This document shows, piece after piece, positions 34,768-43,698 of a stretch of 64,000 nt of DNA. Made by a program: the position numbers and the translations under genes. Under the pieces are notes generated by a model. That model was given only the letters and a program-made list of their open reading frames with translations, did not search any database and was not told where the DNA came from. The stretch is from Isosphaeraceae bacterium. GTDB lineage: Bacteria > Planctomycetota > Planctomycetia > Isosphaerales > Isosphaeraceae. How positions within the stretch are numbered: the stretch's first letter is position 1; each line of letters opens with the position of its first letter. Location of the stretch: assembly GCA_026004735.1 (NCBI GenBank), contig BPJS01000001.1:4358859-4422858 (forward strand). The letters are read 5' to 3'.

Positions 34768-36282
34768 CTACGACGCGAGGAAACCGGCGTCAGGCGGCTC
34801 GGCCCCCGCCGAACCCGCCGAGCGCCCTTCGCCGTGCGTCCGTACCGCGGCGTTGCTCCAGCCGACCTGAATAGGCCGCTCCTCCGGAAGCGCCTGCGCT
34901 TCGAGAGTTTCCCGACTGTGCCGAATCATCAGCCCGTTCAGATTCTCCCGCGCGTCGTTGATCTGCATCAGAAACGCCGTCAAGAACTCGACGCTCTCGG
35001 TCTCCGAAGCCACCAACCGTTCGACGGCCTCTGTCTTCAGGCGGGCCAGTTCCTGCTGGAGCTGGATCAAGCGCGGCATGTTTGGTTCCGCTGACGACCC
35101 CAGATCCAGCGCCGCCCGCTCGATCTCCGCGACCTTATGCATGTAGTGATCAAATCCTTCATCCCGGACTCGGCGTATCCGCTTCTGAATCCACTGCCAG
35201 ATCACAAAACCCGCTCCCAGCACCGCCCCCGCGATGCTGAACTCTTTCTCGAGCAAATCCAGAAATTCCTCCGCAATCAACGGGCGGTTGCGATTCCGGA
35301 ACGCCACCGCCCCCGGATGCCAGTCCAGCTCCGGCACGTCCCACAGCCGCGACACCTCGAGCGGCGGCTCGTCATATCGCGCAAACGGCGATTCCAAAAC
35401 CACTTCCAGCAGCCGCTCGACCACATCCGAGGACAAATCCGCCCGCGCGACCAGCAGCGTCCGAGTCGAGAGCGTCGTCAGAGGCCGATCCGGCACCGGC
35501 GGATCCCGGTCATACGTCAACGCCGGAATCACCATCGACCGCACATTGCGATGAATCACCCCCTTGTACACCCGGGGCGGTGGCCGCCAGAGCATAAACG
35601 CGTCCGCGAACGGCAGCGAAACCAGGCGGTAGCCGCGTTCGTCGACCAACCGCGTGATCGCCCGCGCAGGCAGCAACGCGACCTGGAACGAGGCATCCGG
35701 CAATTGATCGGCCGGCATCTCGACCAGATCCGATGCATCGAGCGTCCGCTCCTCGTAATCGTCGCGAGTCAGTCCGGCAAACGACAAAACCTCCCGCGCC
35801 ATCCGAGCCGTGCCTGAGCCGTCGACTCCGACGGCAATCGAGCGACCTCGGAGCACGTCCAACCCGTCGGCCTCGACCCGACGCGCTAGCTCCTCACCCC
35901 GAACAATCAAGTGCAACCCCTCATCCTGCAAGCTCATCACCTGACGCAGCCGGGCGTGGTGATCCGCCTCCACCTCCAGCCCTCCCTGAACCAGCGCCAG
36001 GTCCAGCCTGGACCCCGGTTCGGCCAGCACCAGCAGCGCGTCTTCCGACCCCCGGGTCTCCACCACGTCGAGATACAGACCACGCAGTCGACACTCCGCC
36101 ACCAACGCCCTCAACAACCGCCCACGCTCCGAGCCGAGTCGACCGGCCGTGATCGTCAACCGAACCGGCGGCGGCGCCTGCTCCCCCCGCCAGTGCGAAT
36201 ACAAAATCGCCAGCACGGCGACCGCAACCACCACCAGCAACCAGTCCCGGGCTCGGATCCAGAACCTAAGCCGCGGCTGCAT
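34768..36282 (-). CDS. TAXI-type TRAP solute-binding protein with membrane anchor and cytoplasmic tail
   Basis: 504 residues. A hydrophobic segment at about 12-29 (RDWLLVVVAVAVLAILYSHW) precedes the TAXI-type periplasmic binding region (about 40-320), with phrases such as LTITAGRLGSERGRLLRAL, LRGRSIAVGVDGSGTARMAREVLSFAGL and DYEERTLDASDLVE. A second hydrophobic segment near 340-360 (IAGAVLGAGFVIWQWI) is followed by a charged, coiled-coil-like tail to 504. No TRAP permease (DctQM) genes are adjacent. This arrangement looks like a membrane sensor built from a TAXI domain rather than a transport component. Function is inference. Confidence 0.65.
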   Translation of the reverse strand: MQPRLRFWIRARDWLLVVVAVAVLAILYSHWRGEQAPPPVRLTITAGRLGSERGRLLRALVAECRLRGLYLDVVETRGSEDALLVLAEPGSRLDLALVQGGLEVEADHHARLRQVMSLQDEGLHLIVRGEELARRVEADGLDVLRGRSIAVGVDGSGTARMAREVLSFAGLTRDDYEERTLDASDLVEMPADQLPDASFQVALLPARAITRLVDERGYRLVSLPFADAFMLWRPPPRVYKGVIHRNVRSMVIPALTYDRDPPVPDRPLTTLSTRTLLVARADLSSDVVERLLEVVLESPFARYDEPPLEVSRLWDVPELDWHPGAVAFRNRNRPLIAEEFLDLLEKEFSIAGAVLGAGFVIWQWIQKRIRRVRDEGFDHYMHKVAEIERAALDLGSSAEPNMPRLIQLQQELARLKTEAVERLVASETESVEFLTAFLMQINDARENLNGLMIRHSRETLEAQALPEERPIQVGWSNAAVRTHGEGRSAGSAGAEPPDAGFLAS

Positions 36283-36401
36283 GACCCCAACGTCTCCCGG
36301 GCACCACTCCGCCCGGCTTCAGTCTAGCCCAAGACGAACCACCGCCCCACCCTCCTGCTTCTTCGGAGGACGGGGCGGCCCAGGTTCTTCCAACGGCGCG
36401 G

Positions 36402-37334
36402 TCAGTGCTGCTCGGAGGGCGGTAACGCTTGCGAACTCGGCGCCGCTTGCTCGCTGGGAAGGCTGCCTAAGGCCGCCGCCGCGATCATCGGGCCAACCCC
36501 CACCGGCGTCGCGCACACCGGAACCATCCGCTTGACCTTCTTGTACCGAGTCACCGGTACCGTCTCGCAGACCTTACGCTTGACGTACCGCGTCACAACC
36601 TTCGGCACGCACCGGTAGCCGCACACCACCGGAACCCGATCCACGACCACCTCGCGCACCATCCGACAATGCGTCACGGGAACATTCTCCGTGACGACCT
36701 CCTGGACCATCCGCATCGTGCGGACCGGAACCTGACGCGTCACAACCTCCTGAACCATACGGGTCTCGACCACCTCGCGGCTCACCACGGTCGGACGATA
36801 GCAGGTCTGCACCACCTCCACGCACCCAGCCGGCGTCAGCCCGCCACATCGGCCATGATGCCGCTTGCCGCAAAGCAGCCCCAGTCCACAGCCTCCCGTC
36901 CGCGCATACGCCGGTACCACCATCGTCCGCGTATACGGCTCCATCACGCACTCGGAAACCAGCCGCGTCTCTTGCACCGGCCGGCACACGACCTCCTGCT
37001 GCGTCACATACGTCGTGTCATAAACCGGCCGGCACACGACCCGCTGCCGCTGAACGTACGAGGTCTCATAGACCGGACGACACACAACCCGCTGCCGCTC
37101 CACCAGTTGGGTGATCGGCTCCTTGACCATGACGGTCTCCTGGACCGGCACCCGCTCCACCCGCACCCGTTGCTTCATCACCGTGTAGGGAACCAATTCC
37201 GTCACGCACTCGTAAGCCGGCTCCACCACCTTGACGCACGGCGTCTGATGGCACGTCGGGCACGCCTTCGCCCATCCTCCGCTCAGCCCCATGACCCCCA
37301 GGGCCACGCCAATGAATCGCATCATGCCACGCAT
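36402..37334 (-). CDS. YTV-repeat planctomycete cell-wall protein
   Basis: About 310 residues from ATG 37334 (MRGMMRFIGVALG). A signal peptide (MRFIGVALGVMGLSGGWAKA) is followed by a Cys/Val/Arg-rich region of tandem repeats: VVCRPVYETSYV, VVCRPVYDTTYV and VVCRPVQETRLV with period about 16, then MVQEVVTRQVPVRT, MVQEVVTENVPVTH and MVREVVVDRVPVV. The many cysteines and the Y-T/S-x-V phrase match the YTV domain of proteinaceous planctomycete cell walls (Rhodopirellula). It is probably cross-linked into the wall by disulfides. The family match is strong by pattern. Confidence 0.85.
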   Translation of the reverse strand: MRGMMRFIGVALGVMGLSGGWAKACPTCHQTPCVKVVEPAYECVTELVPYTVMKQRVRVERVPVQETVMVKEPITQLVERQRVVCRPVYETSYVQRQRVVCRPVYDTTYVTQQEVVCRPVQETRLVSECVMEPYTRTMVVPAYARTGGCGLGLLCGKRHHGRCGGLTPAGCVEVVQTCYRPTVVSREVVETRMVQEVVTRQVPVRTMRMVQEVVTENVPVTHCRMVREVVVDRVPVVCGYRCVPKVVTRYVKRKVCETVPVTRYKKVKRMVPVCATPVGVGPMIAAAALGSLPSEQAAPSSQALPPSEQH

Positions 37335-37469
37335 CGATCGGTTGCTCCCCAGAGCTTGCCCTCGCAACGGTTTCCCCACAGCCCGGACCTCGGACCGTTG
37401 AAGCCACCTTTCGAGTATACAAGATGGATAATCTGCATTGAGAAAAACGATCACGAAAAACGTAACGAT

Positions 37470-38825
37470 TCAGCTTGCTGCTCCTATTGTCGGAACGTAA
37501 GTCAAACCACCGGAGGGAAAAAGGGCGATCTGACGGGGATCGCGGCCGAGCCGGCTGCGGGCCGTCCGCCACAGTGTCGGCAGATCTCCGCACAGATGCA
37601 CAGGTCCCAGCCTCCGACCCAACCGTTCCGACAGCACCGGGGCGTAGACCAGCACCGGCCGGTCGGCGACAAGCTCACGCGCCCACCGGAGCATGAATCG
37701 GCTCCCACTCGGCAGCACCGAGCCAAGCCGATCGGCGGTTCGCAACCCCCGCCGGATCATCCAACCGCCGATGCCGCCAGTGGCCGCGATCAGCCGGAGA
37801 GCGCCCAGCGGAAACGAACGGTCAATCTCGTCAGGATCGGTCCAGAACAAGCCCACCAGGACGCCGTCGGTCCCAGCCGCCGCGCGATGGTTGAGCAAAA
37901 CCTTAAAACTTTGCATCGGATCGCCCGGCCACGGGTGGTTGCCCACCACGACCATGTCCGCCGGCAGGCCTGGTTGAATGCAAAACCGCCTCCGCACTTC
38001 GTCCGAGAGCCGTTCTTGGACCGGCTCGACCGGACCGGCCGCGATGGCCAGGATCCGCCCAGGTGGGCCAAGCACGTGGCTGATCGAATAAAACGCCCCA
38101 CCGAGGCACCCCGCGGCGTGACGAATGGCGCGACGCATCGGGTTGCTGGCCGGGTCGCTGCCCAGCAGCCGGGCCGCAGCCTCCGGGCCGTGGCCCAGCC
38201 CCTGCCGGTGCAGCGCGCCCAGCGTGCTCCGGTGGCTGCACCCCGGAAACACCAGTTTGTAGCCGCCTCCAAAGCCGGCTTGCATGTGCGGCAGAACCGA
38301 GCCGATCAGGACCCTCAGGTCGGCCTCGGCCACCGCCCGAAATACCCGTACCGGCACTCCCTCTGGCGTCGTCCCCCGATCCACGTACTGGCTGAGATCA
38401 TCCACCGGCGGACTGTAGCTGGCGTAGCGGTCGACGACCTCATCGCCGAGCCGTCGCCGCAGCCCGGCCTGATCCAGAGCCTGGTGGCGTCCCACTCCCA
38501 CGCAGACCGACACGTCCCCAGGCGCCACCCCTGCCCTGTGCAGCCGTTCCAGAACAACCGGCAACGCCTCCCGCACCGGAGTCCAGCGCGACGGATCGTC
38601 GACCACAATCGCCACCCGGCAACCGGGTCGGGCAAGCTGTTCGAGCCGCTGGCCTTCGAGCGGCGAGTCGAGCGCCTCCCGCAGTCGATCCGGATAGGCG
38701 CTGGAATCAAACCCCCCGGAAAGATCAGGCGCCCCAACGGCCGGCGCTGGCCACTCATCCGGCCAGGCCAGCTCGAGTCGGCAATCCAGACCCCAAGGAA
38801 CCTCCGGCTTCGGTACACTAGACAT
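37470..38825 (-). CDS. LarA-family (DUF2088) nickel-pincer racemase-like protein
   Basis: 451 residues. The N-terminal domain has VVDDPSRWTP (residues 75-83), the cofactor-phosphate site of LarA. Candidate catalytic residues sit with the spacing of Lactiplantibacillus LarA: His114 (GRHQ), His180 (LPHMQAG), Lys190 (GGYKL) and His206 (ALH), the same offsets as His108/His174/Lys184/His200. So the pincer-cofactor pocket may be intact. Relatives racemise lactate, malate, phenyllactate or sugars-acids. The substrate here is unknown, and no larBCE genes for cofactor synthesis are in the window. Confidence 0.82.
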   Translation of the reverse strand: MSSVPKPEVPWGLDCRLELAWPDEWPAPAVGAPDLSGGFDSSAYPDRLREALDSPLEGQRLEQLARPGCRVAIVVDDPSRWTPVREALPVVLERLHRAGVAPGDVSVCVGVGRHQALDQAGLRRRLGDEVVDRYASYSPPVDDLSQYVDRGTTPEGVPVRVFRAVAEADLRVLIGSVLPHMQAGFGGGYKLVFPGCSHRSTLGALHRQGLGHGPEAAARLLGSDPASNPMRRAIRHAAGCLGGAFYSISHVLGPPGRILAIAAGPVEPVQERLSDEVRRRFCIQPGLPADMVVVGNHPWPGDPMQSFKVLLNHRAAAGTDGVLVGLFWTDPDEIDRSFPLGALRLIAATGGIGGWMIRRGLRTADRLGSVLPSGSRFMLRWARELVADRPVLVYAPVLSERLGRRLGPVHLCGDLPTLWRTARSRLGRDPRQIALFPSGGLTYVPTIGAAS

Positions 38826-38959
38826 TGACGAATCTTCCTTCGACTTGGCTCACCGGTTCGCCCGATACGGCTCCGGGTCGAGCCATCTTCAGAACCCAAC
38901 TCCAGGGATGCAACAACGGGAGCCTGCGGCTCCGCTCCACTTTGAGGAGGCAGCCAACC

Positions 38960-39460
38960 ATGTTCAGTCCGACCTTCGCCACTCAGATTGTGCTCAGCCT
39001 GCTGCTGGCCGCCCCGCCGGCCAGCCCGTCCGCGCCGGCCCCGACCGCTTCGGGCGACGACGAAGCCATGCGGATCGCCCAGGAAGTGACCACGACCGGT
39101 GCCAAGCTGTTCGCTGCTAAAGACGCCCAGGGTCTGGCCGACACCTACATCGACAGCGGCCGAATCGTCCTGATCTCCCGCGACGAAGCGGCCGGCGGCC
39201 TGAAACGCGACGTCCGCGAAGGCCGCTCGGCCGTCCTCGAAGCCTACAAGGACCTCTTCCAAACTCCCGACCCAATCTCGGCCGTCAACCGCGTGGAGTA
39301 CGCGCGGCTGCTCGGTCCCGAGATCCTCGAAATCAGCGGAACCCTCGTCCTGACCGACTCCAACGGCATGCACCGCTTCCCCTTCACCCAGTTGCGGGTC
39401 CGGGAGGGCGGCTTCTGGCGGATCGCCGAGGTCCAGATCTTCCTCGCCCCCGAATCCTAA
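38960..39460 (+). CDS. exported NTF2-like (SnoaL/DUF4440) protein
   Basis: 166 residues from ATG 38960, with GAGGAGG nine bases upstream. A signal peptide, TQIVLSLLLAAPPASPSA, and an acidic-small linker lead to an NTF2-like domain (EVTTTGAKLFAAKDAQGLADTYIDSGRIVLISRDEAAGG, then GRSAVLEAYKDLFQTPD and GGFWRIAEVQIF). Such domains can be enzymes or ligand binders; here the location is outside the cytoplasm and the ligand is unknown. It lies just upstream of asnB. Confidence 0.72.
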   Translation: MFSPTFATQIVLSLLLAAPPASPSAPAPTASGDDEAMRIAQEVTTTGAKLFAAKDAQGLADTYIDSGRIVLISRDEAAGGLKRDVREGRSAVLEAYKDLFQTPDPISAVNRVEYARLLGPEILEISGTLVLTDSNGMHRFPFTQLRVREGGFWRIAEVQIFLAPES

Positions 39461-39494
39461 AGTCTCTTTCCCGTCAGGACGCCCGGAACGAGCG

Positions 39495-41414
39495 ATGTGC
39501 GGCATCTGTGGCGCGGCCTGGACCGATTCCGGGCGTCCCCTTGAGGATGCGGCCCTCGGCCGCATGATGGAGACGCTTCGCCCTCGTGGACCCGACGACG
39601 CCGGCACCTACCGCGACACCCACGCCGCACTCGGCTTCCGGCGGCTCTCGATCCTCGACCTGGCCGGCGGGCATCAGCCGCTGGCCAACGAGGATGGCTC
39701 GGTCCAGGTCGTCTTCAACGGCGAAATCTACAACTTCCCCGAGCTACGACGCCGCCTCGAAGCTCGCGGTCACTCGCTCCGTTCCTCCGGCGATACCGAA
39801 GTCCTGGTCCACCTCTACGAAGACCTGCGCGAGCAGATGCTTCCTCTGCTCCGCGGCATGTTCGCCCTGGCCATTTGGGACGCGGCGCGGCGGCGGCTCC
39901 TGCTGGCCCGCGACCGCCTAGGCCAGAAGCCCCTGCTCTACCGGGTCGAACCCGACCGCATCCTCTTCGCCAGCGAGCTGAAGGCTCTGCTGGCCCTCCC
40001 CGAAGCCGACGTGCCGCGCCGGCTCGATCCGATCGCCCTCGATCACTACCTCGCCTACGGCTACGTCCCCCATCCCCGGACCATTCTCCAGACGGTTCAT
40101 AAACTCCCGCCCGCCCACTACGCCATCTGGCAGCAAGGCCGCCTGAGCCTCGACCGCTACTGGACCCCCGACTGGAACGTCGAACTCCGCCGGTCCGAGG
40201 CCGACGACGCCGAGGCGCTCCGCTCCACCCTCGACGACGCCGTCCGCGAGCAAATGGTCGCCGACGTACCCCTCGGAGCGTTCCTCTCCGGCGGGATCGA
40301 CTCCACGATCATCGTCGGGCTGATGCAGCGGCACAGCCACCAGCCCGTCAAAACCTTCTCCATCGGATTCGACGATCCCAGCTTCGACGAATCGCGCTAC
40401 GCCGAACTGGCAGCCCGCCACCTGGGCACCGAGCACCACGCCTTCCGAGTCGAGCCTCGGGCCTGGGAAACCCTGCCCGCCCTGGCCGGAGCCTTCGACG
40501 AGCCATTCGCCGACAGCTCGGCCTTGCCCACCTGGTTCGTGGCCCGCCAGACACGCCAGCATGTCACCGTCGCGCTGACCGGCGACGCTGGCGACGAATT
40601 GTTCGGCGGCTATGACCGCTATCGCGCGCTGGCCTTGACCAATCAGCTCGGCCGACTGCCCGGCGGCGCTCGCCGGATCCTGGGAACCGCCGTGGCGCGG
40701 GCCATTCCTGCCTCGGCGCGGGCCAAAACCCGGCTCCGCGCGGCGCGTCGCCTGCTCGAAGGCCTCCACGACCCCGCCCCGCTGCGCTACCTGCGCTGGA
40801 TGACACTCACCGACGAGTCCGCGCGGCTTGCCCTCTATTCGCCCGAATGGCTCGACCTGCTCTCCCGCGAGGCCGAATCCGCCCCCGACGCGGACCCCGC
40901 CTCGATCCTCCAACGCGCCTGGGACGCTGCGCCGCTCCGCGACGACCTGACTCGCGCCATGATCGCCGACATCCTCACCTACCTGCCCGGCGACCTGCTC
41001 CACAAGGTCGACATGGCCAGTATGGCCCACTCGCTCGAATGCCGCAGCCCATTCCTCGACCACCGCCTGGTCGAGCTCGCCCTGGCCATGCCCGTCGAGC
41101 GCAAACTCAGGCTTCGCCGCGGCCGCTCCAAGGTCATCCTCAAACGCGCGTTCGCCGACCTGCTCCCCCCAGCCATCCGCACCCGTGCCAAAATGGGCTT
41201 CGGCGTGCCGATCGACCGCTGGTTTCGCGGCCCGCTTCGCCACGAGCTTCGAGCCGTGCTGCTCGACAACCGCTCAGTCGATCGCGGACTGTTTCGGCGC
41301 GCCGCCGTCGAAAAGCTCCTGGCCGATCACGAAGCCGGCCGCCGCGACCACGCCTACCGCCTCTGGTCCTTACTGGTTCTTGAACTCTGGTTCCGCCACC
41401 AGGTCGAACGCTGA
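39495..41414 (+). CDS. asnB: asparagine synthase (glutamine-hydrolysing)
   Basis: 639 residues. Met-Cys2 begins the class II glutaminase domain (MCGICGAAW), with RRLSILDLAGGHQPLANEDG and VVFNGEIYNF as expected. The synthetase domain has the PP-loop SGGIDSTIIVGL and downstream SIGFDDPSFDESRYA, GDAGDELFGGYDRY and SLECRSPFLDHRLVE. The ATP pyrophosphatase and glutaminase parts are both complete. In planctomycetes such enzymes also amidate cell-surface precursors, but asparagine synthesis is the simple reading. Confidence 0.95.
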   Translation: MCGICGAAWTDSGRPLEDAALGRMMETLRPRGPDDAGTYRDTHAALGFRRLSILDLAGGHQPLANEDGSVQVVFNGEIYNFPELRRRLEARGHSLRSSGDTEVLVHLYEDLREQMLPLLRGMFALAIWDAARRRLLLARDRLGQKPLLYRVEPDRILFASELKALLALPEADVPRRLDPIALDHYLAYGYVPHPRTILQTVHKLPPAHYAIWQQGRLSLDRYWTPDWNVELRRSEADDAEALRSTLDDAVREQMVADVPLGAFLSGGIDSTIIVGLMQRHSHQPVKTFSIGFDDPSFDESRYAELAARHLGTEHHAFRVEPRAWETLPALAGAFDEPFADSSALPTWFVARQTRQHVTVALTGDAGDELFGGYDRYRALALTNQLGRLPGGARRILGTAVARAIPASARAKTRLRAARRLLEGLHDPAPLRYLRWMTLTDESARLALYSPEWLDLLSREAESAPDADPASILQRAWDAAPLRDDLTRAMIADILTYLPGDLLHKVDMASMAHSLECRSPFLDHRLVELALAMPVERKLRLRRGRSKVILKRAFADLLPPAIRTRAKMGFGVPIDRWFRGPLRHELRAVLLDNRSVDRGLFRRAAVEKLLADHEAGRRDHAYRLWSLLVLELWFRHQVER

Positions 41415-41596
41415 GCCTCCAGCCCGCCCCCGGCTCTGCGAGCAGCGTAACCCTTTCCAACACCCGTCCAGCGCCGACGCCACCCCGCCCCAGCCCGGGA
41501 CGCCTGCCGCACCGTTGGCCTGAGACGGCCGCTTCGACCATAATCCAGGTCACCTCTCATCCGCCGACACACGCCAGCCTACACCAGGAGAACCCG

Positions 41597-43618
41597 ATGA
41601 CACGGTGGGCCCATTGGACGGCCGCCGCAGCCTTGGTGGTCACACCCACCCACGGCGGCGACCTCAAGTCTGGCATCAATCCCTCATTCTTCGATACGAC
41701 GGTCCGGCCCCAGGACGATTTCTATCGCTACGTCAACGGCGGCTGGCTCAAAACCGCCGAAATCCCACCCGATCGCCCCGCCGATGGCGCCTTCTACAAA
41801 CTCCGCGACGAGGCCGAGGAAAACCTCCGACGCATCATCGAAGAGACGGTCCAGGCCGACCACCCCGAAGGCTCCGAACCCCGCAAAATCGCCGATCTCT
41901 ACCGCAGCTTCATGGACGAAGAACGCGTCGAACGGCTCGGGCTTGAGCCGGTGCGCGGCGAACTCGCGGCCATCGACGCGATCACCGACTCCTCCGAACT
42001 GCCCCGCGCCTTCGGCGAACTGGCCCGTCGCGGCGTCGGCGGCCCGTTCGCTCTGTTCGTCATGCCGGACGCCAAACAGTCCGACACCATGATCGTCTAC
42101 CTCAATCAGGCCGGCCTGGGGCTGCCCGACGAAGCGTTCTACCGCGAGCCGAAATACGCTCCCATCCGCGACGAGTACGTCAAACACATCGCCCGGTCGT
42201 TCGAAATCGCCGGCCTGCCCGATCCCCAAGGCTCGGCCCAGCGGATTATGGCCCTCGAAACCCGGCTGGCCGCAAGCCATCTGGACCGCGTCCGAAACCG
42301 CGACCGCGACCGCACTTATAACAAAATGTCCGTCGACCAACTCCAGGATCTGACCCCCGGGTTCGACTGGGCCGCCTACGGCGCTGCGCTCCAGGCCCCG
42401 ACCGACTTGATCCACGACGTCATCGTCCGCCAACCGGACTACCTGGTCGCCATGGCCAAGGCCGTCGTCGAGCTGCCCCTGGAAGACTGGAAGTTGAAGC
42501 TCAAGTGGGGCGTGCTCCGCTCGGCCGCTCCCTACCTCAATCAGGCCATGTCCGACGAGAACTTCCGCTTCTACAGCCAGGTTCTCAACGGTGTCCCCGA
42601 GCAGCGGCCGCGGTGGAAACGGGGCGTCGCCCTGGTCGAGGCCGCGCTGGGCGAGGCCCTCGGAAAACTCTACGTCGAACGCCACTTCCCCCCCGAAGCC
42701 AAGGCACGGATGCAGGAACTGGTCCACAACCTCGTCGAAGCCTACCGCCAGTCCATCACCGACCTCGACTGGATGAGCCAGGAGACCAAATCCAAGGCCC
42801 TAGCCAAGCTCGACAAGTTCACCCCCAAAATCGGCTATCCCGACAAGTGGCGCGACTACTCCGGCCTGGAGATCAAGGCCGACGACCTGGTCGGCAACGT
42901 CCGCCGCTCCGACGCCTTCGACCTCGACTACAACCTCTCCAAGCTGGGCAAGCCCGTCGACCGCGACGAGTGGCACATGACCCCGCAGACCGTCAACGCC
43001 TACTACAACGCGACTCTGAACGAGATCGTCTTCCCGGCCGCGATTCTCCAGCCTCCCTTCTTCGACCTCCAGGCCGACGACGCCGTCAACTACGGTGGCA
43101 TCGGCGCTGTCATCGGCCACGAAATCGGCCACGGCTTCGATGACCAAGGCTCCAAGTCCGACGGCGACGGCAATCTAGTCAACTGGTGGACCGAGTCGGA
43201 CCGCAAGGAATTCGAAAAACGAACCGCTATGCTCATCGAGCAATACAACCAGTTCGAACCGGCTCAGCTCCCCGGCGAAAAGGTCAATGGAGCACTGACC
43301 GTCGGCGAGAACATCGGCGACCTCGGCGGCCTGACCATCGCCTACAAAGCTTATTTGCGATCCCTCAATGGCCAGGAACCGCCGGTCCTCGACGGCCTGA
43401 CCGGCCCTCAGCGGTTCTTCGTCGGCTTTGCTCAGATCTGGCGAGCCAAATTCCGCGACGCCGCCTTGCGGCAGCGGCTCGCCACCGACCCCCACTCCCC
43501 CGCCGAATTCCGCTGCAACGGCCCGCTCTCCAACTTCGACGCCTTCTACGAAGCCTTCGGCGTCCAAGAGGGCGACAAACTCTACCTCCCACCCGAGAAA
43601 CGTGTCCGGATCTGGTAA
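41597..43618 (+). CDS. M13 family zinc metallopeptidase, exported
   Basis: 673 residues with an N-terminal hydrophobic stretch of signal type (WAHWTAAAALVVTPTHGG). The neprilysin/PepO-like domains follow: SFFDTTVRPQDDFYRYVNGGWLKTAEIP, the central NAYYNATLNEIVFPAAILQPPFF, zinc site VIGHEIGHGFDDQG (HExxH) and the third ligand region ENIGDLGGL (ExxxD). The catalytic machinery is intact and the length is usual. It cleaves oligopeptides outside the cytoplasm. Confidence 0.93.
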   Translation: MTRWAHWTAAAALVVTPTHGGDLKSGINPSFFDTTVRPQDDFYRYVNGGWLKTAEIPPDRPADGAFYKLRDEAEENLRRIIEETVQADHPEGSEPRKIADLYRSFMDEERVERLGLEPVRGELAAIDAITDSSELPRAFGELARRGVGGPFALFVMPDAKQSDTMIVYLNQAGLGLPDEAFYREPKYAPIRDEYVKHIARSFEIAGLPDPQGSAQRIMALETRLAASHLDRVRNRDRDRTYNKMSVDQLQDLTPGFDWAAYGAALQAPTDLIHDVIVRQPDYLVAMAKAVVELPLEDWKLKLKWGVLRSAAPYLNQAMSDENFRFYSQVLNGVPEQRPRWKRGVALVEAALGEALGKLYVERHFPPEAKARMQELVHNLVEAYRQSITDLDWMSQETKSKALAKLDKFTPKIGYPDKWRDYSGLEIKADDLVGNVRRSDAFDLDYNLSKLGKPVDRDEWHMTPQTVNAYYNATLNEIVFPAAILQPPFFDLQADDAVNYGGIGAVIGHEIGHGFDDQGSKSDGDGNLVNWWTESDRKEFEKRTAMLIEQYNQFEPAQLPGEKVNGALTVGENIGDLGGLTIAYKAYLRSLNGQEPPVLDGLTGPQRFFVGFAQIWRAKFRDAALRQRLATDPHSPAEFRCNGPLSNFDAFYEAFGVQEGDKLYLPPEKRVRIW

Positions 43619-43634
43619 ACTGACCTGCTCGTGG

Positions 43635-43660
43635 GGCCGCCTCGCTCAGACGCGGCGGCC
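43635..43660. terminator. hairpin between convergent genes (possible terminator)
   Basis: GGCCGCC and GGCGGCC form a perfect seven-base stem around a 12-base loop just after the M13 peptidase stop and before the convergent porin stop. No T-tract follows, so rho-independent termination is doubtful; position and symmetry still fit a shared 3' end. Confidence 0.3.
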
Positions 43661-43698
43661 TCGGCCGAATCGCGCCACCCACCGGGCTTTTGCTGCCC

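Noticed and set aside
36669-38828. 719-codon plus-strand open frame
   Set aside because: It is antisense to the YTV-repeat and LarA-family genes, both of which have clear protein signatures; its product is His/Arg/Pro-rich as expected from high-GC shadows.
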